7,765 nucleotides of DNA, taken from the NCBI GenBank assembly GCA_042573625.1, contig JBHPCZ010000142.1, positions 1-7,765 on the forward strand. The letters are read 5' to 3'. This DNA is from JBHPCZ01 sp042573625 (GTDB lineage Bacteria > Desulfobacterota > Desulfobacteria > Desulfobacterales > UBA11574). Positions 1-5,829 of this stretch are shown here, piece after piece. The position numbers and the translations under genes were made by a program. Numbering within the stretch: the first letter of the stretch is position 1; the number at the start of each line of letters is the position of its first letter. Below the pieces are notes generated by a model that was given only the letters and a program-made list of their open reading frames with translations, was not told where the DNA came from and searched no databases.

Positions 1-456
1 CGGTTCCATATCGAAATCAAGTTCGAGGTCCTCCGGCGTTTCTTCGGCTTCTTCAACCGGTGCTTCTTCATCCAACAACTGCTCCAAGTCAGACAGGTCA
101 AGTTCGTCTACCTCGGATTCAGCTGCTTCAGGCGCTTCATCGACCGCCGGTTCCATATCGAAATCAAGTTCGAGGTCCTCAGACGGTTCTTCGGCTTCTT
201 CAACCGGCGCTTCTTCGTCCAACAACTGCTCCAAGTCAGACAGGTCAAGTTCGTCTGTCTCAAGTTCAGCTGCTTCAGGCGCCTCGTCGACCGCCGGTTC
301 CAGGTCCAGGTCGAGTTCAAGATCTTCAGAAGTCTCCACAGTCTCCGCTGCTGGTTCATCATCCAGCACCAGAGTTTCTTCGAGGTCCGAGAGGTCGAGT
401 TCTTCTTCCCCGAGTTCGACTTCGGGTTCAGCCGCTTCAGGCGCCTCGTCGATTTC
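1..456 (-). repeat. Tandem 147/162-bp in-frame repeats (class B, about 49-54 aa each)
   Basis: The plus-strand anchor cggttcc(a/t) begins at 1, 148 and 295, then at 457 where class A takes over. The spacings are 147, 147 and 162 bp. Units at 1 and 148 are almost identical in DNA. Each encodes a DLELDFDMEPAVDEAPEAA-type block followed by ELDLSDLEQLLDEEAPVEEA. The array reaches the left edge and may continue beyond it. Confidence 0.88.
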
Positions 457-1224
457 CGGTTCTACTTCTAGATCGAGGTCGAAATCCTCGAGTGACAATT
501 CATCTTCCTCTATAGCTTCGAGTTCGGCCGCTTCAGGCGCCTCATCGATTTTCGGTTCTATTTCGAGATCAAGGTCGAGATCCTCGAGTGACAATTCATC
601 TTTCTCTATAGCTTCGGGTTCAGCCGCTTCAGGGGCTTCGTCGACATCCGGTTCCAAATCGAGATCAAGGTCGAAATCTTCGAGTGACAATTCATCTTCC
701 TCTATAGCTTCGGGTTCGGCCGCTTCAGGGGCTTCGTCGATTTCCGGTTCCAAATCGAGATCAAGGTCGAGATCTTCGAGTGACAAGTCATCTTCTTCTA
801 CAGCTTCAGGTTCAATTTCGGGTTCTGCCTCCTCAGGGGCTTCGTCGATCTCCGGTTCCAAATCTAGATCAAGGTCGAGATCTTCGAGTGACAAGTCATC
901 TTCTTCTACAGCTTCAGGTTCAATTTCGGGTTCGATCGTCTCTGGCGCCTCGTCGGTCTCAGCTTCCGTATCGAGTTCAAAATCGAGATCCTCAAGTGTT
1001 TCTTCAGTTCCCTCATCAGCCACGGTCTCAAGGTCTTGAGGCTCTGATTCGGTTTCAATATCTGGCATATCTTCAATGGGCTTTTCAGCTACCTCATCGG
1101 GAACCGGTGGATAGGCCACAAATATATCTTCACATATTGAACATCGAACCTTGGAGCCTGTTTGCTTTAAAAGATGTTCATCCAGACTAAAACTGGAATT
1201 GCATTTGTTGCAGGTAACAATCAT
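1..1224 (-). CDS. MJ0042-type zinc-ribbon protein with long acidic repeat region (C-terminus outside window)
   Basis: The frame is open from an ATG at 1224 to the left edge, giving 408 residues with no stop, so the gene is cut off at its C-terminal end. Residues 1-38 form a zinc ribbon of the MJ0042 type: C5-x2-C8 and C28-x2-C31, with the typical TGSKVRCSIC stretch around the second pair. From residue 41 on the chain is almost only D, E, L, A, P, I, V, S and T. It has three lysines and no R, H, C, W, Y or N, so it must be strongly acidic and probably disordered. It consists of tandem units of 32-36 residues (LSLEDLDLDLDLEPEIDEAP-like) followed by units of 49-54 residues (ELDLSDLEQLLDEEAPVEEA-like). 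Related Desulfobacterota proteins often end in a membrane-anchored DUF3426 domain; that part is not visible here. The gene starts 15 bp after the hpt stop, with only a weak GGGGTG ribosome site. The function is unknown. Confidence 0.9.
   Translation of the reverse strand, partial: MIVTCNKCNSSFSLDEHLLKQTGSKVRCSICEDIFVAYPPVPDEVAEKPIEDMPDIETESEPQDLETVADEGTEETLEDLDFELDTEAETDEAPETIEPEIEPEAVEEDDLSLEDLDLDLDLEPEIDEAPEEAEPEIEPEAVEEDDLSLEDLDLDLDLEPEIDEAPEAAEPEAIEEDELSLEDFDLDLDLEPDVDEAPEAAEPEAIEKDELSLEDLDLDLEIEPKIDEAPEAAELEAIEEDELSLEDFDLDLEVEPEIDEAPEAAEPEVELGEEELDLSDLEETLVLDDEPAAETVETSEDLELDLDLEPAVDEAPEAAELETDELDLSDLEQLLDEEAPVEEAEEPSEDLELDFDMEPAVDEAPEAAESEVDELDLSDLEQLLDEEAPVEEAEETPEDLELDFDMEP
457..995 (-). 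repeat. Tandem 96/108-bp in-frame repeats (class A, about 32-36 aa each)
   Basis: On the plus strand the string gtgacaa(t/g)tcatctt recurs at 492, 588, 684, 780 and 888, and a degenerate copy begins at 996. Spacings are 96, 96, 96, 108 and 108 bp. The 108-bp units carry four extra codons (EIEP). Third codon positions are conserved as well as the protein: the first 46 bases of the units at 780 and 888 are identical. All lengths are multiples of three, so the coding frame is kept. The unit nearest the zinc ribbon (from 888) is the most diverged. Confidence 0.9.
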
Positions 1225-1239
1225 GGCACACCCCACTGG

Positions 1240-1758
1240 CTATATTTTCAGATGGTAAATTCCCGGCAAATCCCTGTAGTCTTCCAAATAATCAAGCCCA
1301 TAACCGACAAGGAATCCTTTATCACACACATGGCATACATAGTCAATATTGACCTTTGCTTCACGGCGTTCATGCTTGTCTATCAGGGTACAGATTTTTA
1401 TCGTCTTTGGATTAAATGACTTCAGATAATCAACCAGATAAGATAAAGTCAAACCAGTATCGACGATGTCTTCAACGATTAATATGTCTTTGTTTCTCAG
1501 ATCAATATCTACTTCTTTGGTTAACCGGATGTTTCCTGATGATGAAGTTCCGGAAGAATAGCTTGAGGCGCCTACGAAGTCCACCTTAACCGGGATCGTA
1601 AGATTCTGGATGAGATCCGATAAAAAAATGAAAGCACCTTTTAAAACCCCGATAAGAACGAGTTCTCGATCTTTATAGTCCAAAGAGATTCTGCGAGCAA
1701 TCGTACCGACCAGCTTGTGAATATCATCTTTTGTCAGAACAGGTAATAAGTCAGGCAT
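1240..1758 (-). CDS. hpt: Hypoxanthine phosphoribosyltransferase
   Basis: This 172-residue cytoplasmic purine-salvage enzyme transfers the phosphoribosyl group of PRPP to hypoxanthine or guanine, giving IMP or GMP. Visible signatures are the LKGA loop at residues 39-42, the flexible loop SSYSSGTSSSG at 65-75 and the PRPP-binding motif VEDIVDTGLTL at 95-105 with its paired acidic residues E96-D97. The C-terminal VGYGLDYLEDYRDLP block contains the base-contacting region of the family. The length is usual for bacterial Hpt. I start it at the ATG at 1758 (MPDLLPVLTKDD); a longer frame from a TTG at 1851 would begin inside the -35 element of an apparent promoter. The Shine-Dalgarno match upstream of 1758 is poor. 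The zinc-ribbon gene follows after 15 bp, probably on the same transcript. Confidence 0.95.
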   Translation of the reverse strand: MPDLLPVLTKDDIHKLVGTIARRISLDYKDRELVLIGVLKGAFIFLSDLIQNLTIPVKVDFVGASSYSSGTSSSGNIRLTKEVDIDLRNKDILIVEDIVDTGLTLSYLVDYLKSFNPKTIKICTLIDKHERREAKVNIDYVCHVCDKGFLVGYGLDYLEDYRDLPGIYHLKI

Positions 1759-1822
1759 TTTAGAATTTTCAGATTGCAGTTCAAAGCAGCAAGCAACCCG
1801 GATAACTGCATCAATTTTATTG

Positions 1823-1851
1823 ATATTACAATGAAAGGGCGCTCTTGTCAA
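1823..1851 (-). promoter_or_regulatory. Sigma-70-like promoter for hpt
   Basis: Read on the minus strand, TTGACA (1851-1846) is a perfect -35 box, followed by a 17-bp spacer and TAATAT (1828-1823, 4 of 6 matches). An alternative TGTAAT -10 lies 2 bp closer. It leaves an untranslated leader of about 55-60 nt before the ATG at 1758 and argues against the longer TTG start. Confidence 0.6.
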
Positions 1852-1867
1852 TAAATTTGCTCTCTTA

Positions 1868-2785
1868 CTACAGTCCGACTTTGCCCAGTTCCTTAATCAG
1901 CTTTTCTTGTTCTTCGGTTAGATGTTTGGGCATTTTGATATGGATATGGACATACAGATCCCCTTTGCCTTTATCCTGCATACGGGGAAGGCCATGGCCG
2001 GTAAGGCGCATTTTTGTTTTGTGCTTTATTCCAGGAGGTATTTTCAAGCTTAATTCCTTTCCGTCAACGGTTGGAATGGATATATTGGCTCCAAGAATGG
2101 CTTCGCTCAGCTTGATTTCGCGTGTTAAATGCAGGTCATTCTCTTCAACACCATAAACGGGATTATCAATAACTTTGGATTTAATATAGAGGTCTCCCGG
2201 AGCCCCCCCCATCGGACCGGGTTCACCTTTACCGGCCAGGCGCAATTTTTTTCCTGAAGTCATTCCCTTGGGGATCTTTACCGTCATCTTTTCAGAACGA
2301 CCGCCATGCTGAAAAGATATGGTCTTGCTGGTTCCCGTGAATATTTCCTGCAATGTTAAGGGAAGTTCGTATATCAGATCAGCGCCTTTTAAATTCGCCT
2401 GTGGGTGTCCCGCATGCGTCCCAAAGGGGGTGTCTCCGCCAAATGAAAACCGGAAACCACCGCCCCGGTTCCCAAAAGGACCTGCCCCGCCGAAACCGAA
2501 CTCTTGAAATATACTGGAGAAATCAAATCCCTTAAAGATATCATCCTGTGAATAACGCTGGTGAAAATCGGTCGATCCGAAGGTGTCGTAGTGGGACCGC
2601 TTTTCCTTGTCGCTGAGAACCGCATAGGCTTCACTGATCTGTTTAAACTTTTCCTCAGCGCTTTTATCCCCCTTGGCGTGGTCGGGGTGGTATTTCATGG
2701 CAAGTTTACGGTAAGCCTTTTTGATCGCTTCATCAGAATCGGTTTTGCTTACCCCAAGTATTTTATAATAGTCCGTTCCAGCCAT
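1868..2785 (-). CDS. DnaJ/CbpA-type Hsp40 co-chaperone lacking the zinc finger
   Basis: This 305-residue J-domain protein should stimulate the ATPase of DnaK (Hsp70) and deliver unfolded clients in the cytoplasm. Residues about 5-70 are a J domain with the essential HPD at 33-35 and the usual DYYKILGV opening. Residues about 75-125 are a Gly/Phe-rich linker (FGFGGAGPFGNRGGGFRFSFGG). The rest is the double beta-barrel C-terminal substrate-binding region, with the typical PKGMTSGKKLRLAGKG and PPGIKHKTKMRLTGHG repeats and a charged C-terminal helix. No CxxCxGxG repeats are present, so it is a class B or CbpA-like protein rather than canonical DnaJ. The ATG at 2785 has an AAGGA ribosome site 9 nt upstream. 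It has its own promoter; no CIRCE element or sigma-32-type box was seen. Confidence 0.93.
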   Translation of the reverse strand: MAGTDYYKILGVSKTDSDEAIKKAYRKLAMKYHPDHAKGDKSAEEKFKQISEAYAVLSDKEKRSHYDTFGSTDFHQRYSQDDIFKGFDFSSIFQEFGFGGAGPFGNRGGGFRFSFGGDTPFGTHAGHPQANLKGADLIYELPLTLQEIFTGTSKTISFQHGGRSEKMTVKIPKGMTSGKKLRLAGKGEPGPMGGAPGDLYIKSKVIDNPVYGVEENDLHLTREIKLSEAILGANISIPTVDGKELSLKIPPGIKHKTKMRLTGHGLPRMQDKGKGDLYVHIHIKMPKHLTEEQEKLIKELGKVGL

Positions 2786-2837
2786 TCTTAGATGTCCTTA
2801 TTGTTGGGTTCAAAATAATGAAAAATTGTTAATAATA

Positions 2838-2866
2838 AAGATAAGTTGAAAATCTATACGTGTCAA
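2838..2866 (-). promoter_or_regulatory. Sigma-70-like promoter for the dnaJ-type gene
   Basis: On the minus strand TTGACA (2866-2861) is followed by a 17-bp spacer and TATCTT (2843-2838, 4 of 6 matches), in an AT-rich stretch 53 bp before the start codon. The -35 box is perfect and the -10 box moderate. Nothing resembling CTTGAA/CCCCAT heat-shock boxes or a CIRCE inverted repeat is present. Confidence 0.5.
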
Positions 2867-2879
2867 GAGACATTCATTT

Positions 2880-2917
2880 GAAGGTTAACAATTCGCGGTG
2901 TTCAATCTTTAACCTTC
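2880..2917 (-). repeat. 9-bp inverted repeat spanning the mnmG stop codon
   Basis: GAAGGTTAA at 2880-2888 and TTAACCTTC at 2909-2917 are exact reverse complements around a 20-nt loop that contains the mnmG TGA stop (2904-2902). No run of T follows on either strand, so it is not a clear intrinsic terminator. It could be an mRNA-end stem or chance. Confidence 0.3.
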
Positions 2918-4791
2918 CATTTTTTTTCAGAAGCTTTCATGGCGATCATGAGCACGGAAAGCGCTGCAGGGGTAAATCCATCGATACGAGAAGCCTGGCC
3001 CAGAGAGGTCGGCTGAACGGAAGATAGCTTTTCTTTCAGTTCGTTTGAAAGGCCGTGTACGCTGTTGTAGTCAAAATCTTCGGGTATTCTCATCCTTTCC
3101 AGGTTTTTAAACCGTTCAATTTCCCGAAACTGCTTTTTGATATAGCCCTCATATTTAATCTCTATTTCCACCTGCTGGGTTACCTTTTGGGTGATGTCAT
3201 ATGGACTTTTGGCCAGTACTTCAACAGTATGATAATCCAGTTCAGTTCTTTTCAGAAGTTGTTCAAGATATATCCCGTCATTCAGGGGCTTTGTCCCACG
3301 GCTTTGCAGATAGTCATTGGTATCCTTTGACGGTTTTATTACGGTTTTCTTTATTCGCTTTATCTCTTTTGCGATCTGTTTTTTTCGGTCTCTTACATCC
3401 TTGATTGTATCGTTATCGATCAGATCAAGTTCATGTCCTATTTCCATCAGTCGAAGATCTGCATTGTCTTCTCTCAGCATCAATCTGTATTCTGCCCTTG
3501 ACGTAAACATGCGGTAAGGTTCCCGAGTTCCCCTCGTGACAAGATCATCGATCATCACCCCCATGTAAGCCTGGGACCTGTCCAGAATGAATTTTGGTCT
3601 TGCCTGCACCCTGCACGCAGCATTGATACCCGCCCAGATTCCTTGTGCGGCGGCCTCTTCATAACCCGATGTTCCGTTTATTTGACCGGCCATGTAAAGG
3701 CCTGATATCGATTTTGTTTCAAGGGTGGGTGTAAGCTGGACAGGGTTGACATAGTCATATTCAATCGCGTATGCAGGCCGCATGATCTCAGCTTCTTCGA
3801 GCCCTTCAACAGACCTGACAAATTGGATCTGTATCTCCATGGGAAGACTGTTCCCGAGTCCGCTGGCATAAACTTCATCCGTATCAATACCCTCTGGTTC
3901 AAGGATTACCTGATGCCTTTTCTTGTCGGGGAATCTGACCACTTTGTCTTCGAACGAAGGGCAATACCTGGCTGAAACGCCTTTAATGATTCCGCCATAC
4001 AGGGCGCTGTGTTTGAGATTTTTTCTCATGATCTCGTGGCTTTTCGGATTTGTATATCCCATAAAGCTTGGAAGTTGCGGCATCGTAATCTTTTCAGTGA
4101 AAAACGAAAATGGTGTGGGCGCCTGGTCTGCCTGATGCGCTTTAAAACCATCAAAATCAATGCTCGATTTTTTTAGACGGGGAGGGGTGCCGGTTTTCAT
4201 TCTACCCATTTGGAAACCGAGTTCTATCAGGTTTGCAGGGAGGTCGTAAGAGGCGAACTCGCCTGCTCTACCTGCTTTAATGGAATTAAATCCGATGTGG
4301 ATCAAACCACTTAGAAATGTTCCCGTAGCCAAAATAACAGCCTCTGCTTGATATCCGAAGCCGGTTTGATCCTCCACTCCGCGAATTTTGCCGCCCTCAA
4401 CCACCAGCCGTTCAACCATGGCCTGTTTGAGGTCCAGGTTGGGTTGCTTTTCGATGACATTTTTCATGGCCATATGGTAGCGGATCTTATCATTCTGCGT
4501 CCTGGAGGAATGGACGGCAGGCCCTCTTTTCGTGTTCAGTGTCTTGTATTGAATGGCGGTTTTATCCGAATTTTTCGCCATTTCGCCGCCCAGCGCATCG
4601 ATCTCTTTAACCAGCTGCCCTTTTGCCATACCGCCGATGGACGGGCTGCAAGGCATCGCAGCAACCTTGTCCAGATCAATGGCCATGAGAAGAACAGTGC
4701 ATCCCATTCTGGCGGCTGCCAGGGCGGCTTCGCAGCCTGCATGGCCGGCACCGACAACGATAAGGTCATATTTTCTTTGGTTAAAGCCCAT
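2902..4791 (-). CDS. mnmG: tRNA uridine-5-carboxymethylaminomethyl(34) synthesis enzyme MnmG (GidA)
   Basis: This is a full-length, 629-residue FAD enzyme. Together with the GTPase MnmE it uses methylene-tetrahydrofolate to make cmnm5U or nm5U at the wobble uridine U34 of certain tRNAs, supporting decoding of codons ending in A or G. Visible signatures are the FAD-binding GAGHAGCEAA at residues 14-23, MPCSPSIGGMAKG at 46-58, a second dinucleotide-like ILATGTFLSG at 153-162, and ARYCPSFEDK with the conserved cysteine at C277, the same number as in E. coli MnmG. The C-terminal MnmE/tRNA-binding domain ends in SRIDGFTPAALSVL. The ATG at 4791 is the first possible start, since a TAA lies in frame 9 bases upstream. 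The Shine-Dalgarno match is weak. mnmE is not nearby; the gene is transcribed away from a radical SAM gene. Confidence 0.98.
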   Translation of the reverse strand: MGFNQRKYDLIVVGAGHAGCEAALAAARMGCTVLLMAIDLDKVAAMPCSPSIGGMAKGQLVKEIDALGGEMAKNSDKTAIQYKTLNTKRGPAVHSSRTQNDKIRYHMAMKNVIEKQPNLDLKQAMVERLVVEGGKIRGVEDQTGFGYQAEAVILATGTFLSGLIHIGFNSIKAGRAGEFASYDLPANLIELGFQMGRMKTGTPPRLKKSSIDFDGFKAHQADQAPTPFSFFTEKITMPQLPSFMGYTNPKSHEIMRKNLKHSALYGGIIKGVSARYCPSFEDKVVRFPDKKRHQVILEPEGIDTDEVYASGLGNSLPMEIQIQFVRSVEGLEEAEIMRPAYAIEYDYVNPVQLTPTLETKSISGLYMAGQINGTSGYEEAAAQGIWAGINAACRVQARPKFILDRSQAYMGVMIDDLVTRGTREPYRMFTSRAEYRLMLREDNADLRLMEIGHELDLIDNDTIKDVRDRKKQIAKEIKRIKKTVIKPSKDTNDYLQSRGTKPLNDGIYLEQLLKRTELDYHTVEVLAKSPYDITQKVTQQVEIEIKYEGYIKKQFREIERFKNLERMRIPEDFDYNSVHGLSNELKEKLSSVQPTSLGQASRIDGFTPAALSVLMIAMKASEKKWKVKD

Positions 4792-4815
4792 AAACGATTA
4801 TTTTACCATTGATGT

Positions 4816-4846
4816 TTTACAAATTTGGCGTGAAAGAGTATATAAT
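4816..4846 (+). promoter_or_regulatory. Sigma-70-like promoter for the radical SAM-nitroreductase pair
   Basis: TTTACA (4816-4821, 5 of 6) precedes the AT-rich TATATAAT (4839-4846). A 17-bp spacer gives TATATA as the -10 box; a 19-bp spacer gives the perfect TATAAT at 4841-4846. Transcription would begin near 4850, leaving a leader of about 35-40 nt. The element is fully interleaved with the leftward mnmG promoter. Confidence 0.55.
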
Positions 4847-4870
4847 ATAGCTGCTTTAGAACCAGGTCAA
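4842..4870 (-). promoter_or_regulatory. Sigma-70-like promoter for mnmG
   Basis: On the minus strand TTGACC (4870-4865, 5 of 6) is followed by a 17-bp spacer and TATTAT (4847-4842, 5 of 6). It would give a leader of about 40-45 nt before the mnmG ATG. Its -10 box uses the same base pairs as the -10 box of the opposing radical SAM promoter. Confidence 0.6.
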
Positions 4871-4887
4871 GCACCGGAATCATTATC

Positions 4888-5799
4888 ATGGATAATAGAT
4901 ACAACGATTTAAACACTTATCTGAGAAGCATATTCGGATGCAGGGTGCAGAAAATAAGCATCGATGCAGGCCTCTCCTGTCCGAACAGAGACGGCAGCGT
5001 TTCAACCGGTGGGTGTATATACTGTAATGCCCGAGGGTCCGGAACGGGTGCTTACGCAAAAGGCCACTCCATAACAGACCAGCTTGTCATGGGGAAAAAG
5101 GTGCTTTCCAGGCGGTATAATGCTAAAAAATTCATCGCCTATTTCCAGTCGTTTTCAAATACCTATGCGCCTGTTGAAAAGCTGAAGCGCTTTTACCGGG
5201 AGGCCCTTTCCGTAGAGGACATCGTCGGCCTTTCAATCGGCACAAGGCCTGATTGCGTGGATGAACCTGTTTTAGACCTTCTAGAAGAATATTGTAGCAG
5301 ATATCTTGTCTGGGTCGAATACGGGCTGCAGTCCGCCCATAATTCCACACTATCCTTAATCAATCGCGGCCATGATGTTGAGTGTTTTCAAAATGCCGTT
5401 GAAGCAACCCGAAACAGAGGAATAAAGACATGCGCCCATGTCATACTCGGCCTTCCCCAGGAAGAACGAAACCATATGCTTGAAACGGCAAGAGCCATCG
5501 CAGATATGGCGATCGATGGCGTTAAAATACACCTTCTTTATGTTGCCAAAGGGACGAAACTTCATGAGCTATATCAGTCCGGGGGATTCAGGTGCCTTGA
5601 ACAACAGGAATATGTCGACCTTGTTTGCGATTTTCTAGAACGTATCCCGGAGAATGTAATCATTCAGCGCCTTACCGGAGATCCTCAGCCAGAAGAGCTT
5701 GTTGCCCCTGCATGGTCACTTCGAAAATCAGAAACACTGGCCCTGATAAGAAGTACGCTGCAAAAAAGGGATTCCCGCCAGGGGAAGTATGTGGGTTGA
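4888..5799 (+). CDS. Radical SAM protein, TIGR01212 family (YhcC/YtqA-like)
   Basis: This 303-residue protein shows the family's cysteine arrangement C31-x11-C43-x2-C46 (SCPNRDGSVSTGGCIYCN), which should bind the 4Fe-4S cluster that cleaves S-adenosylmethionine. The frame also carries GLSIGTRPDC, a WVEYGLQSAHNSTL segment and HVILGLPQE, the SAM-barrel signatures typical of the Elp3-like HemN/MiaB superfamily. The length fits YhcC of E. coli and YtqA of Bacillus. The start ATG at 4888 has a modest GGAA site 8 nt upstream. It lies divergently next to mnmG and is followed by a nitroreductase. From memory, YtqA (MnmL) has been proposed to act on the cmnm5 group that MnmE/MnmG install on tRNA, together with the methyltransferase MnmM (YtqB). 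That role here is an inference from neighbourhood; the family assignment is firm, the substrate is not. Confidence 0.93.
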   Translation: MDNRYNDLNTYLRSIFGCRVQKISIDAGLSCPNRDGSVSTGGCIYCNARGSGTGAYAKGHSITDQLVMGKKVLSRRYNAKKFIAYFQSFSNTYAPVEKLKRFYREALSVEDIVGLSIGTRPDCVDEPVLDLLEEYCSRYLVWVEYGLQSAHNSTLSLINRGHDVECFQNAVEATRNRGIKTCAHVILGLPQEERNHMLETARAIADMAIDGVKIHLLYVAKGTKLHELYQSGGFRCLEQQEYVDLVCDFLERIPENVIIQRLTGDPQPEELVAPAWSLRKSETLALIRSTLQKRDSRQGKYVG

Positions 5800-5815
5800 A
5801 TGAAGACAGGTAAAG

Positions 5816-5822
5816 AAAGGAG
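5816..5822 (+). promoter_or_regulatory. Shine-Dalgarno sequence that sets a TTG start for the nitroreductase
   Basis: AAAGGAG lies 7 nt before the TTG at 5830-5832. The alternative ATG at 5800, which directly follows the upstream TGA, has no such site and would add a ten-residue charged tail (MKTGKERSRS) not expected before the DITEAIKMRKSIRDF family start. Confidence 0.7.
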
Positions 5823-5829
5823 CCGATCG

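Noticed and set aside
108..362. Minus-strand 84-residue frame rich in N, R, L and W inside the repeat region
   Set aside because: It is an out-of-frame reading of the acidic repeats and contains no recognisable motif.
60..515. Plus-strand frame rich in P, Q, R and L opposite the acidic repeats (also 780-1190)
   Set aside because: It is the antisense shadow of the repeat-coding minus strand; codon periodicity, the zinc ribbon and the unbroken 408-codon frame all belong to the minus strand.
1..995. Possible CRISPR array, given regularly spaced repeats
   Set aside because: The repeats are contiguous, 96-162 bp long, always a multiple of 3 and in frame; there are no short repeats separated by unique spacers.
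1759..1851. N-terminal extension of Hpt from the TTG at 1851
   Set aside because: It overlaps a -35/-10 promoter pair and adds 31 residues not typical of the family.
2786..2901. Heat-shock control (CIRCE or sigma-32 boxes) upstream of the dnaJ-type gene
   Set aside because: No CIRCE inverted repeat and no CTTGAA/CCCCAT pair is present; only a sigma-70-like promoter is visible.
4348..4912. Plus-strand frames opposite mnmG (4348-4812 and 4553-4912)
   Set aside because: They are antisense to the strongly conserved FAD-binding region of mnmG and have no family resemblance of their own.
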